From: Natronosalvus halobius | GTDB lineage: Archaea; Halobacteriota; Halobacteria; Halobacteriales; Natrialbaceae | DNA: 64,000 nt | Reading direction: 5' to 3' | Assembly: GCF_024138145.1 (NCBI RefSeq) | Contig: NZ_CP099997.1 | Span: forward strand, 310,001-374,000 | Part shown: positions 49,635 through 57,531 of the stretch, piece by piece | Layout: each line of letters starts with the position of its first letter | How positions within the stretch are numbered: position 1 is the first letter of the stretch | The notes under the pieces: generated by a model | Database searches by the model: none | Told to the model about the DNA's origin: nothing | The model's input: the letters and a program-made list of their open reading frames with translations, nothing else | Position numbers and translations under genes: made by a program

Positions 49635-51174
49635 TCGACAATCGGTCGCCAAGGCCGACGAACTCGAGGTCGCGGATACTGACGGTCTCGAGGTCGTCGT
49701 GGCCGACGGCGGAACAGTCGATCGTGCAGACGACCGAGACTCGTCAGCGGAATCCACAGCGGTGAGCACCCGACCGTACGGAACCGGCCGCTCGAGCGAA
49801 CGACTGCGTCGCGCGTTCGTCTCGGGATCGATTCCGGTGGCCGTCTACGGACTCGGAAAGATGGGACTCCCCCTCGCCGCAGTGTTCGCCGAGACGACCG
49901 GCAACGTCCTCGGCGTCGATATCGACCCCGACGTCGTGGCGAAGATTCGGGCCGGAGACTGTCACGTCAAACGAGAACCCGGCCTGGACGACCTGGTCTC
50001 CGAGCGAGTGTCCGCCGGCGCGCTCGAGGCGACGACGAACCCTCGTGAGGCTGCAGCGCAATGCGCGGTTCACGTCGTCATCGTGCCGACGCCGATCACG
50101 GACGAGCGAGCGCCCGACCTCTCGATCCTGGACGCCACGATCGAGGCGATCGGAACCGGACTGGACCCGGGCGATCTGGTGCTCGTCGAGTGTACCGTTC
50201 CACCCCGGACGACCAGCGATCGGGTACGTCCGGCGCTCGAGGCGGCGTCGGGACTCACGCGCGGGACGTTCGGCGTGGCTTTCTGCCCCGAACGGACGTC
50301 CTCGGGACGGGCGCTCCAGGACATCCACGGCGCGTACCCGAAGGTCGTCGGCGGCGTCGACGCGGAGAGTACCGCAGCTGCGCGAGCAATTTACGAGACC
50401 ATCAACGATGAGGGCGTGATTACGGTCTCCGATGCGACCACGGCCGAGTGCGTCAAGGTCTTCGAGGGACTGTACCGCGATGTCAACATCGCGCTCGCGA
50501 ACGAACTCGCGACGTTCACGGACGAGTTCGGAATCGACGTCCGCGAAGCGATCGACGTCGCGAACACCCAGCCCTACTGTGACATACACGAACCGGGACC
50601 CGGCGTCGGCGGCCACTGCATCCCGTTCTACCCGTACTTCGTGATCGACCCCTTCGAGACCGACGCCCCGCTGCTCGAGACCGCTCGAGCGGTCAACGAC
50701 TCGATGCCGGCGTTCACGGTCACAAAACTGCGCGACGGCCTCGAGGCGGAAGGGACGGCGCTGTCGGACGCGACGGTACTGGTTCTCGGGCTGACGTACA
50801 GGCCTGGTGTCGAAGAGATCAGGGCCTCGCCGTCGATCGATATCGCCGCCGAACTCTCCGCGGCCGGTGCGACGGTCTACGGCGTCGACCCAATGCTCGA
50901 GTCGGACGACCTGGAGGCCTTCGACCTGGAGGCGATTTCGTTCGAGGCGGCGTACGACCTCCCAATCGACGGCGTGATTCTCGTTACACCGCACGAGGAG
51001 TTCGACGAGATTCGGTGGGCTGACCTGGGAACGGACCGTGAGGACGAACCCAGTGCTCGTAGAGATCACCGTCCGGTCGTCGTCGACGGTCGCGGAACCG
51101 TCGCTGGCCCGATCGATTCGTGGGTATACGAAATCGGTGGCGGGGTTCGTGAGGAGCGGGGGTGGGATTCGTGA
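49627..51174 (+). CDS. wecC: Nucleotide-sugar dehydrogenase (WecC/WbpA-like), first copy
   Basis: The 515-residue enzyme oxidises a UDP-hexosamine at C6 in two NAD steps. It has a Rossmann motif VYGLGKMGLPLAAVF after a 70-residue acidic extension, the Lys-bearing VKVFEGLYRDVNIALANE, and the catalytic Cys in GVGGHCIPFYPYFV. LGLTYRPGVEEIRASPS marks the third domain. The pattern resembles UDP-ManNAc/UDP-GlcNAc dehydrogenases. The extended N-terminus and the C-terminal 40 residues are specific to this lineage. Its stop overlaps the next start by 4 bp (GTGA). Confidence 0.9.
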   Translation: MTDRQSVAKADELEVADTDGLEVVVADGGTVDRADDRDSSAESTAVSTRPYGTGRSSERLRRAFVSGSIPVAVYGLGKMGLPLAAVFAETTGNVLGVDIDPDVVAKIRAGDCHVKREPGLDDLVSERVSAGALEATTNPREAAAQCAVHVVIVPTPITDERAPDLSILDATIEAIGTGLDPGDLVLVECTVPPRTTSDRVRPALEAASGLTRGTFGVAFCPERTSSGRALQDIHGAYPKVVGGVDAESTAAARAIYETINDEGVITVSDATTAECVKVFEGLYRDVNIALANELATFTDEFGIDVREAIDVANTQPYCDIHEPGPGVGGHCIPFYPYFVIDPFETDAPLLETARAVNDSMPAFTVTKLRDGLEAEGTALSDATVLVLGLTYRPGVEEIRASPSIDIAAELSAAGATVYGVDPMLESDDLEAFDLEAISFEAAYDLPIDGVILVTPHEEFDEIRWADLGTDREDEPSARRDHRPVVVDGRGTVAGPIDSWVYEIGGGVREERGWDS

Positions 51175-52487
51175 GCAATACCGCGAATGCGAGCAGTGCT
51201 TTCACTCCGTCTGCCAACCGGATCTGCGTCGTTGGACTCGGCTACGTCGGACTCCCGCTCGCGTGCGAGTTCGATAGCGTCGGGTACGACGTCCGCGGCT
51301 ACGACGTCGATACGGACAAGGTTCGAACGCTCGAACGCGGACTCGATCCGACGGGCGACGTCAGCGACCGATCGATCGCCGAGAGTTCAATACAGTTTAC
51401 GACCGATCCAAGGGTGATATCGACGGCCGATTACGTCGTCGTGGCGGTGCCGACTCCGGTCGACGAACTCGAGAAGCCGGACCTCAGCCTGGTCGAACGG
51501 GCGGGGGAGACAGTCGGCGAACATCTCACCGCGGGGGCGACTGTCGTCCTCGAGTCGACGGTGTATCCGGGGGCGACTCGCGAGCTATTCGTTCCGGCAC
51601 TCGAACGAGGCTCGAGCCTGACGGCGGGCGAGGATTTCGGCGTCGGCTATTCACCCGAACGAATCGTCCCGGGCGACGACGATCACGATCTGCGCAACGT
51701 CGTCAAGATCGTGAGCGGATTGACCGAGAGGTCGCGGGCGGATCTCGTCGACCTCTACGGATCGATCGTCGACGCAGGCGTCCACGAAGCGCCGACGATC
51801 GAAACTGCCGAAGCCGCGAAGTGCGTCGAGAATACGCAGCGCGACCTCAACATTGCGCTGGTGAACGAACTCGCGGTGGCGTGTACGCACCTGGGGATCG
51901 AGACACAGGCCGTGCTCGACGCGGCGAAGACGAAGTGGAACTTTCACGACTACCGACCTGGCCTCGTCGGCGGTCACTGTATTCCGGTCGATCCGTTCTA
52001 CCTCGCCTACGAGAGCGAACGAAACGGCTTCAAACTCGAACTCGTTCGAACCGCGCGCGAGATCAACGACTACGTACCAACCCACGTCGGAGAGATGACT
52101 GTAAAGACCCTGAACGACGCCGAAAACGTGCTCAAGCACAGTACCGTCCTGATCCTCGGACTGACTTACAAGCCGAATGTGGCGGATCTCAGATCGTCGA
52201 TCGGCGGCGTGATCGACTACCTCCGCGAGTACGGCGTCTCCGTCGTCGGATACGACCCGCACGCGGCCGACGCCGAGATCCGAGAGCGCTTCGATATCGA
52301 CGTCGCTCCCGAACCGTCCGGGGAGGGAATCGACGCCGTTGTGATCGGAACGCCCCACGACGTCTTCGACGAACTCGACGTCGGTGGGTTACTCGCCGAG
52401 ATGAACGAGAATCCCGTCCTCGTCGACGTCGACGGGACGTTCGAGGACCGGGCGGGCGAACACAATTGTCGCTACTGGAGGTTGTGA
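51171..52487 (+). CDS. Nucleotide-sugar dehydrogenase, second copy
   Basis: The 438-residue paralogue has a Rossmann motif VVGLGYVGLPLACEF, the Lys-bearing segment KCVENTQRDLNIALVNE, the catalytic Cys in GLVGGHCIPVDPFYLAY and LGLTYKPNVADLRSS. The Cys-bearing motif GGHCIPVDP is of the UDP-N-acetyl-galactosamine/glucosamine dehydrogenase (WbpA/WbpO) type, while the first copy has FYPYFV. This suggests that the two act on different UDP-sugars. GTG 51171 overlaps the previous stop. Its TGA overlaps the GT2 start (TGATG). Confidence 0.88.
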   Translation: MSNTANASSAFTPSANRICVVGLGYVGLPLACEFDSVGYDVRGYDVDTDKVRTLERGLDPTGDVSDRSIAESSIQFTTDPRVISTADYVVVAVPTPVDELEKPDLSLVERAGETVGEHLTAGATVVLESTVYPGATRELFVPALERGSSLTAGEDFGVGYSPERIVPGDDDHDLRNVVKIVSGLTERSRADLVDLYGSIVDAGVHEAPTIETAEAAKCVENTQRDLNIALVNELAVACTHLGIETQAVLDAAKTKWNFHDYRPGLVGGHCIPVDPFYLAYESERNGFKLELVRTAREINDYVPTHVGEMTVKTLNDAENVLKHSTVLILGLTYKPNVADLRSSIGGVIDYLREYGVSVVGYDPHAADAEIRERFDIDVAPEPSGEGIDAVVIGTPHDVFDELDVGGLLAEMNENPVLVDVDGTFEDRAGEHNCRYWRL

Positions 52488-53560
52488 TGTACCGAAATCA
52501 CTCCGTCGCCGCTGTCGTTCCGGCGTACAATGAGGAACGATTAATCGGCGACGTCGTCAGGAAGATGCCTCCGTTCGTCGACCGACTGTACGTCGTGAAC
52601 GACTGTTCCACGGACGGCACGTGGGAGGCAATTCTCGAGGCAGCGCGGTCGGACGCACGCCGTCGGGTCGACCGAGAGGGAGCCGTTGCGGACCGGGTCG
52701 AACGAATTCGGACCGACGGTGGAGAGAACCACGCGCTCGCAGCGAGAGCAACCGTTCACGACCCGATCGGTCGCGTCGTCCCGATCGATCACCGCGAGAA
52801 CCGCGGCGCCGGAGGCGCGATCAAGACCGGCTATCTGGCGGCACGGGCCGGGCGACTCGACATCGTCGTCACCGTCGACGGCGACGGCCAGATGGATCTC
52901 GAGGCGATGCCGAAACTCCTCGACCCGATCGTCGACGGGGTCGCGGACTACGCGAAGGGGAATCGACTGCTCGCTACCGATCATCAGCGATCGATGCCGC
53001 GGTTTCGACTGTTTGGCAACGCGATCCTCTCGCTGCTGACGAAAATCGCTTCGGGATACTGGAAGCTGAGTGACCCCCAGAACGGTTACACGGCGATTTC
53101 GAGGGACGCGCTAGAAGCCGTCGACCTCGAGTCGATGTACGAGTACTACGGCTACTGCAACGACCTCCTCGTGAAGCTGAACGCCAGAAGTACCCGTGTC
53201 GCCGACGTTTCGATTCCTGCAGTCTACGGCGACGAGGAGTCGAGCATCGTCTACTCGACGTACGTCCGGAACGTCTCGGGAATGCTCCTACGGAACTTCA
53301 TCTGGCGACTCGAGACCCGATACCTTCGGTTCGATTTCCACCCTATCGTCCTGTTCTACCTCTTCGGTGCGGGTGCGTCCGCACTCGGGACGCTCGGCGT
53401 GCTCTGGTCGTTCCTCTCTCGCGACCGTTCCAGAGAATCGCCATTCATTCGCGTCCTCATGAGTGCCCTCCTGTTTCTCACCGGCTGGCTGTTCCTGCTG
53501 TTCGCGATGGTGTTCGACATGCAGGAAAACGAAGATCGTGAAGTGGTGATTCACGAATGA
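52487..53560 (+). CDS. Family 2 glycosyltransferase with C-terminal membrane helices
   Basis: The 357-residue protein has a GT-A fold: VAAVVPAYNEERLIGDVVR, VVNDCSTDGT, the DxD-type IVVTVDGDGQMD, and NGYTAISRDALEAVD. After the catalytic part (about 300 residues) come two helices (VLFYLFGAGASALGTLGV and LMSALLFLTGWLFLLF), as in dolichol-phosphate-sugar synthases. An insertion of about 45 residues (around residues 45-90, Arg-rich) separates the first two strands. It probably loads a sugar on dolichol phosphate or a lipid-linked glycan. ATG overlaps the previous stop. Confidence 0.9.
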   Translation: MYRNHSVAAVVPAYNEERLIGDVVRKMPPFVDRLYVVNDCSTDGTWEAILEAARSDARRRVDREGAVADRVERIRTDGGENHALAARATVHDPIGRVVPIDHRENRGAGGAIKTGYLAARAGRLDIVVTVDGDGQMDLEAMPKLLDPIVDGVADYAKGNRLLATDHQRSMPRFRLFGNAILSLLTKIASGYWKLSDPQNGYTAISRDALEAVDLESMYEYYGYCNDLLVKLNARSTRVADVSIPAVYGDEESSIVYSTYVRNVSGMLLRNFIWRLETRYLRFDFHPIVLFYLFGAGASALGTLGVLWSFLSRDRSRESPFIRVLMSALLFLTGWLFLLFAMVFDMQENEDREVVIHE

Positions 53561-54648
53561 CGGCGACCGTTCTGTTCGATATCGGCCATCCGGCACACGT
53601 CCACCTGTTCAAACACGCTATTCGCGAACTCGAGGACCTCGGTCACGAAACGCACGTGTTCTCCCGGGAAAAGGACCTCACAGTCACACTCCTCGACCGG
53701 TACGGGATCGACCATACCCCCCTCTCTCGGAAGCGGTCGAGCGAACTCGGGTTGTTTCTCGAGCTGCTCGAGCGCGAGATCCGAACTCTCCGCGCCACGC
53801 GGCGAATCGATCCAGACGTGGTCGTCAGTTCACCGATCCCGCCGGCCGCCCACGCCGCTCGATTAAACGGGACGCCAATGATCCTCTTCGACGACAGCGA
53901 GGTCGCCACGTTGCAAGCGCGGCTGACGCATCCGTTTGCGACCAAGATCTGTACGCCGGTGAACTACGGTCGCGACCTCGGCGCGAAACAGGAGCGGTAC
54001 GCGGGATATCACGAACTCGCGTACCTCCATCCGAATCGGTTCGAACCTGATCCAGACCGACTCAGGGCTGTCGGCGTCGATCCGCACGAGCGTTACTCGG
54101 TCTGTCGGTTCGTCTCCTGGAGCGCCAGTCACGACAGCGGCAACCGCGGGTTCTCACGTGAGGGAAAACGCGAACTACTTTCGCTCCTCTCCGAGGAGGG
54201 GCCGGCGTACGTCACCAGCGAGGATCCGCTTTCACCGGAATTCGAGCCCCATCGTCTCCCGATTCCGCCTGAACTGATTCACGATCTGCTCTACTACGCC
54301 GACCTCTACGTCGGCGACTCCCAGACTATGGCGACGGAGGCGGCTATCCTGGGGACGCCGGCGATCCGATCGAACTCGTTCGTCGGCGACGGCGACATGA
54401 GCAACTTCGTGGAACTCGAGTCCAAGTACGGCCTCCTCTACTCTCGGTCGGACGAGCGGGAGACGCTGGCGCTCGCTCGCGATCTCTTGACCGATCTCGA
54501 CGCGAAAGCACACTGGAGGCGAAAGCGACGGAAACTCCTCGATGACAAGATCGACGTGACTGCGTACCTCCTCGAGACGATTCTCGAGACGGCGGGCGAA
54601 CCGCGCGAAAAACCTGGGATCGACCTCGAAACGGGGATCGGTCGATGA
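53557..54648 (+). CDS. DUF354 family protein (glycosyltransferase-like)
   Basis: The 363-residue protein begins TATVLFDIGHPAHVHLFKHA, the mark of archaeal DUF354 (PF04007), which is a GT-B-like fold related to UDP-GlcNAc 2-epimerase and MurG. Other lines are VVVSSPIPPAAHAARLNGTP and YYADLYVGDSQTMATEAAILGT. The Arg/Lys-rich C-terminal helix may contact membrane. The function is not known; the location between a GT2 and wecB suggests glycan assembly. The start overlaps the GT2 stop by 4 bp (ATGA). Confidence 0.85.
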   Translation: MTATVLFDIGHPAHVHLFKHAIRELEDLGHETHVFSREKDLTVTLLDRYGIDHTPLSRKRSSELGLFLELLEREIRTLRATRRIDPDVVVSSPIPPAAHAARLNGTPMILFDDSEVATLQARLTHPFATKICTPVNYGRDLGAKQERYAGYHELAYLHPNRFEPDPDRLRAVGVDPHERYSVCRFVSWSASHDSGNRGFSREGKRELLSLLSEEGPAYVTSEDPLSPEFEPHRLPIPPELIHDLLYYADLYVGDSQTMATEAAILGTPAIRSNSFVGDGDMSNFVELESKYGLLYSRSDERETLALARDLLTDLDAKAHWRRKRRKLLDDKIDVTAYLLETILETAGEPREKPGIDLETGIGR

Positions 54649-55709
54649 AGGTACTCACCGTCGTCGGCGCCCGTCCACAGTTCGTGAAGGCGTCGGCCGT
54701 TTCGCGTGCGCTGAACGCAGCGGGCCACGACGAGCAACTCGTCCACACCGGCCAGCACTACGACGAGGAACTCTCGGACGTCTTCTTCGAGGAACTCGAG
54801 ATTCCCGACCCCGCCTACGAACTGGGGGTCGGTTCGGCATCTCACGGCGCGCAAACAGCGGCGATGATCGACGGCCTCGAATCGGTCGTCGCCGAGGTCG
54901 AACCAGACGTAATCGTCCTCTACGGGGACACGAACTCGACGCTCGCCGGCGCGATCGTCGGTTCGAAGGTCGACACGACAGTCGCTCACGTCGAGGCCGG
55001 TCTGCGGAGTTTCACCGACATGCCCGAAGAGGTGAACCGACGACTGACGGATCACGCGGCGGACCTGCTATTTGCGCCAACGGCGAGAGCGGTTACGAAC
55101 CTCGCCGCTGAAGGCCTCAAAGAGGGCGTCTACCGGAGTGGCGACGTAATGTACGACGTGCTCTTGCGGGTCGTCGATCTTCCAGTCGATCGGACGACGA
55201 TTCTCGAGCGATTCGAGGTGACGCCTGGAAACTACGTCCTGGCGACCGTCCACCGCGAGCGAAACACGGACGATCCGGCCAGGCTTCGATCGATCGTCGA
55301 CGCGCTCTCGACGTCGTCGCTTCCGGTCGTATTCCCGGCGCACCCTCGAACTATCGATCGGCTCGAGCGCAACGACCTCCTCGACCGAGCGAGACGCGAT
55401 CTACACCTTACCGAGCCGGTTGGGTACCTTGACTTCGTCCGGTTACTCGACGCGGCCGACCGTGTCGTCACCGACTCGGGCGGGGTCCAGAAGGAGGCGT
55501 TTTTCCTCGATACCCCCTGTGTCACGCTCCGGGAGGAGACCGAGTGGGGCGAAACGGTCGAATGTGGCTGGAACGAACTCGTCGGCACGGATGGACGAGC
55601 GATCGAGCGTGCCCTGGAACGAGAACGCTCACTCGAGGACAAGCCGTCGCCGTACGGCGACGGACGGGCAGCCGAATCCATCATCGAGGTGCTCGAACGT
55701 GCTCGATGA
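54645..55709 (+). CDS. wecB: UDP-N-acetylglucosamine 2-epimerase (non-hydrolysing)
   Basis: The 354-residue enzyme epimerises UDP-GlcNAc (or a 3-acetamido relative) at C2. Motifs: LTVVGARPQFVKASAVSRAL, VHTGQHYDEELSDVFFEELE, VLYGDTNSTLAGA, HVEAGLRSFTDMPEEVNRR, VVTDSGGVQKEAFFLD and CVTLREETEWGETV. Complete and of normal length. Start ATG 54645 overlaps the DUF354 stop. With the nucleotide-sugar dehydrogenases it would give UDP-ManNAcA or, with the first two genes, a di-acetamido-mannuronate. Confidence 0.93.
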   Translation: MKVLTVVGARPQFVKASAVSRALNAAGHDEQLVHTGQHYDEELSDVFFEELEIPDPAYELGVGSASHGAQTAAMIDGLESVVAEVEPDVIVLYGDTNSTLAGAIVGSKVDTTVAHVEAGLRSFTDMPEEVNRRLTDHAADLLFAPTARAVTNLAAEGLKEGVYRSGDVMYDVLLRVVDLPVDRTTILERFEVTPGNYVLATVHRERNTDDPARLRSIVDALSTSSLPVVFPAHPRTIDRLERNDLLDRARRDLHLTEPVGYLDFVRLLDAADRVVTDSGGVQKEAFFLDTPCVTLREETEWGETVECGWNELVGTDGRAIERALERERSLEDKPSPYGDGRAAESIIEVLERAR

Positions 55710-56598
55710 GCACGCGTTCGCGGTCTGTCTCACGCACGACGTCGACCGACCGTACAAAACGTACCAGGCGCCGTACTACGCCCTCATGAACCGAGACCCT
55801 TCGCAACTGCGGTCCCTGTTCTCGAGGGATCGACCGTACTGGCAGTTCGAGGAGATCATGGCCCTCGAGGAGGACCTCGGCGTCAGGTCGACGTTCTTCT
55901 TTCTGAACGAGCAGAATCTGTTCCGCGACAAATCGCCGCGGGAGTGGCTGCGACCGGCGAACTGGAAACACTTCGTGGGCCGATACGAGATCACGGATCC
56001 GGCGATCGTCGACGTCATTCGTGAGCTCGATGCCGGCGGGTGGGAAGTCGGATTGCACGGTTCTTACGAGTCTCCTGACGATCCGGTTCGGTTGAGAGAG
56101 GAGAAGTCGCAGTTGGAGCGAGTCCTGGGTCACGAAATCACCGGTGGGAGGCAGCACTATCTCCGACTGACTCGGCCGGACACGTGGGAAATTCACCGAA
56201 ATATCGGGTTACGGTACGACGCCAGTCTCGGTTCGACGGACGAGGTCGGCTTTCAACACGAGTACGGTCTTTTGCGCCCCTTCGACGACGAGTTCGCGGT
56301 CTTCCCACTCACCGCGATGGAGGTTGCCCTTCTCGGGCCGGAAACAGACCTCGAGTCGGCCCGGGAACGAGGCTACGAACTGCTCCGTGAGGCCGAGCGA
56401 AACGACGCCGTCGCCACGTTGCTGTGGCACCCACGGTTTTTCAACGAGGACGAATTCAGTGGGTATCGCCAGTTGTACATCGACCTCGTCGAGTACGCCC
56501 AGGAACGCAACGCCTGGATCGGCTCCTGCGCGGAGTTCCTCCGACGTATCGACGAATCGAACGAATTGGAACGAAAGCCAGTTCGAGAGCGTCCATAG
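55699..56598 (+). CDS. Polysaccharide deacetylase-like protein
   Basis: The 299-residue protein begins (GTG) MLDEHAFAVCLTHDVDRPYK. The DHDVD-like motif (HDVD) is the usual first metal motif of carbohydrate esterase family 4 and related proteins. WEVGLHGSYESPDD carries the second (HGS.E), and ATLLWHPRFF the C-terminal His. An insertion with a helix (RDPSQLRSLFSRDRPYWQFEEI) lies after the first motif. It should remove acetyl groups or act on a sugar chain. It overlaps the wecB stop by 11 bp and lacks a signal peptide, so it acts in the cytoplasm. Confidence 0.82.
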   Translation: MLDEHAFAVCLTHDVDRPYKTYQAPYYALMNRDPSQLRSLFSRDRPYWQFEEIMALEEDLGVRSTFFFLNEQNLFRDKSPREWLRPANWKHFVGRYEITDPAIVDVIRELDAGGWEVGLHGSYESPDDPVRLREEKSQLERVLGHEITGGRQHYLRLTRPDTWEIHRNIGLRYDASLGSTDEVGFQHEYGLLRPFDDEFAVFPLTAMEVALLGPETDLESARERGYELLREAERNDAVATLLWHPRFFNEDEFSGYRQLYIDLVEYAQERNAWIGSCAEFLRRIDESNELERKPVRERP

Positions 56599-56691
56599 CT
56601 CTCAGGGACGACTCATGAAAGAAATACAAAATATTCGCTCGAGTGGAACGGATTGGGAGATTTATGGGGTTCGACGAGGTACGACTGACGA

Positions 56692-57474
56692 ATGAATACC
56701 GACCTATTCACGGACAGAAAGCGGGCAGAGATGGATCGTTACAACGAAGACGACGACGAGGGCAAGTGGATTGCTGACTATCTATCTACTGATGGGTACA
56801 ACGACCTCATGGATGCTGGACATCACCGACTCGTTCGCGAGACGCTGGCGAAACACCTGACATCGAACGCGTCGGTCCTGTCGATCGGAGCGGGACAAGG
56901 TGACTGGCTCCGCGAGTCTACCAGGCACGATCCGCGACATTCCCTCGCACTGGACATCTCTGTCAACGAACTACGACGAGGATCGAACGCGGAGAACGGA
57001 GACCGGATCGAGTGGCTCTGCGGCGACGCCGAACGGTTGCCCGTCCGCGACGACTCGATCGATTTTGTCCTGGCCGCGGCTGTACTACACCACCTCCCGC
57101 AATGGAAAGACGCGATCCTGAACGAAATCTGTCGCGTTCTCAGCCCCGATGGGGTGTTCCTCTTCTTCGATCCATTGCGATACAATCCGTTCGCCATGTT
57201 CGCGCGTCGATTTCTCGAGACGCGAAAGCGGACCGAGGCCGAAGTTCCACTGAATCCGTTCACGCTTCGATCGACGCTGGAGGCGTCGTTCGAAACGGTC
57301 GATCTAACCGGGTTTTACGTAATCTCTCCGATCTGTACGCTCCTGGATGCGATCGCACCAATCGACCTCGAAGGAGCGATATACGAACTCGCCGAAATCG
57401 AACGACGGCTCTCGAAACGAGGGTTACTGCCGATGACTGCAGAGGTCGTCGGGATCGCTACCGATCCGCGGTGA
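56692..57474 (+). CDS. Class I SAM-dependent methyltransferase
   Basis: The 260-residue enzyme has motif I VLSIGAGQGD, motif II LALDISVNELRRG, DAERLPVRDDSIDFVLAAAV and ILNEICRVLSPDGVFLFFD, in the Methyltransf_11 pattern. A long C-terminal region ends with NLRRLSKRGLLPMTAEVVGI-type segment. It could methylate a sugar or a lipid-linked glycan. A TATA-like GATTTATGG (56658-56666) about 28 bp before the ATG suggests its own promoter and leaderless transcript, so it need not belong to the preceding operon. Confidence 0.88.
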   Translation: MNTDLFTDRKRAEMDRYNEDDDEGKWIADYLSTDGYNDLMDAGHHRLVRETLAKHLTSNASVLSIGAGQGDWLRESTRHDPRHSLALDISVNELRRGSNAENGDRIEWLCGDAERLPVRDDSIDFVLAAAVLHHLPQWKDAILNEICRVLSPDGVFLFFDPLRYNPFAMFARRFLETRKRTEAEVPLNPFTLRSTLEASFETVDLTGFYVISPICTLLDAIAPIDLEGAIYELAEIERRLSKRGLLPMTAEVVGIATDPR

Positions 57475-57531
57475 GCCGCTCCGACCGGCGTCGGCCATGA
57501 CACCGGCGAATTCGACGTCCTGGAGGGCCGC

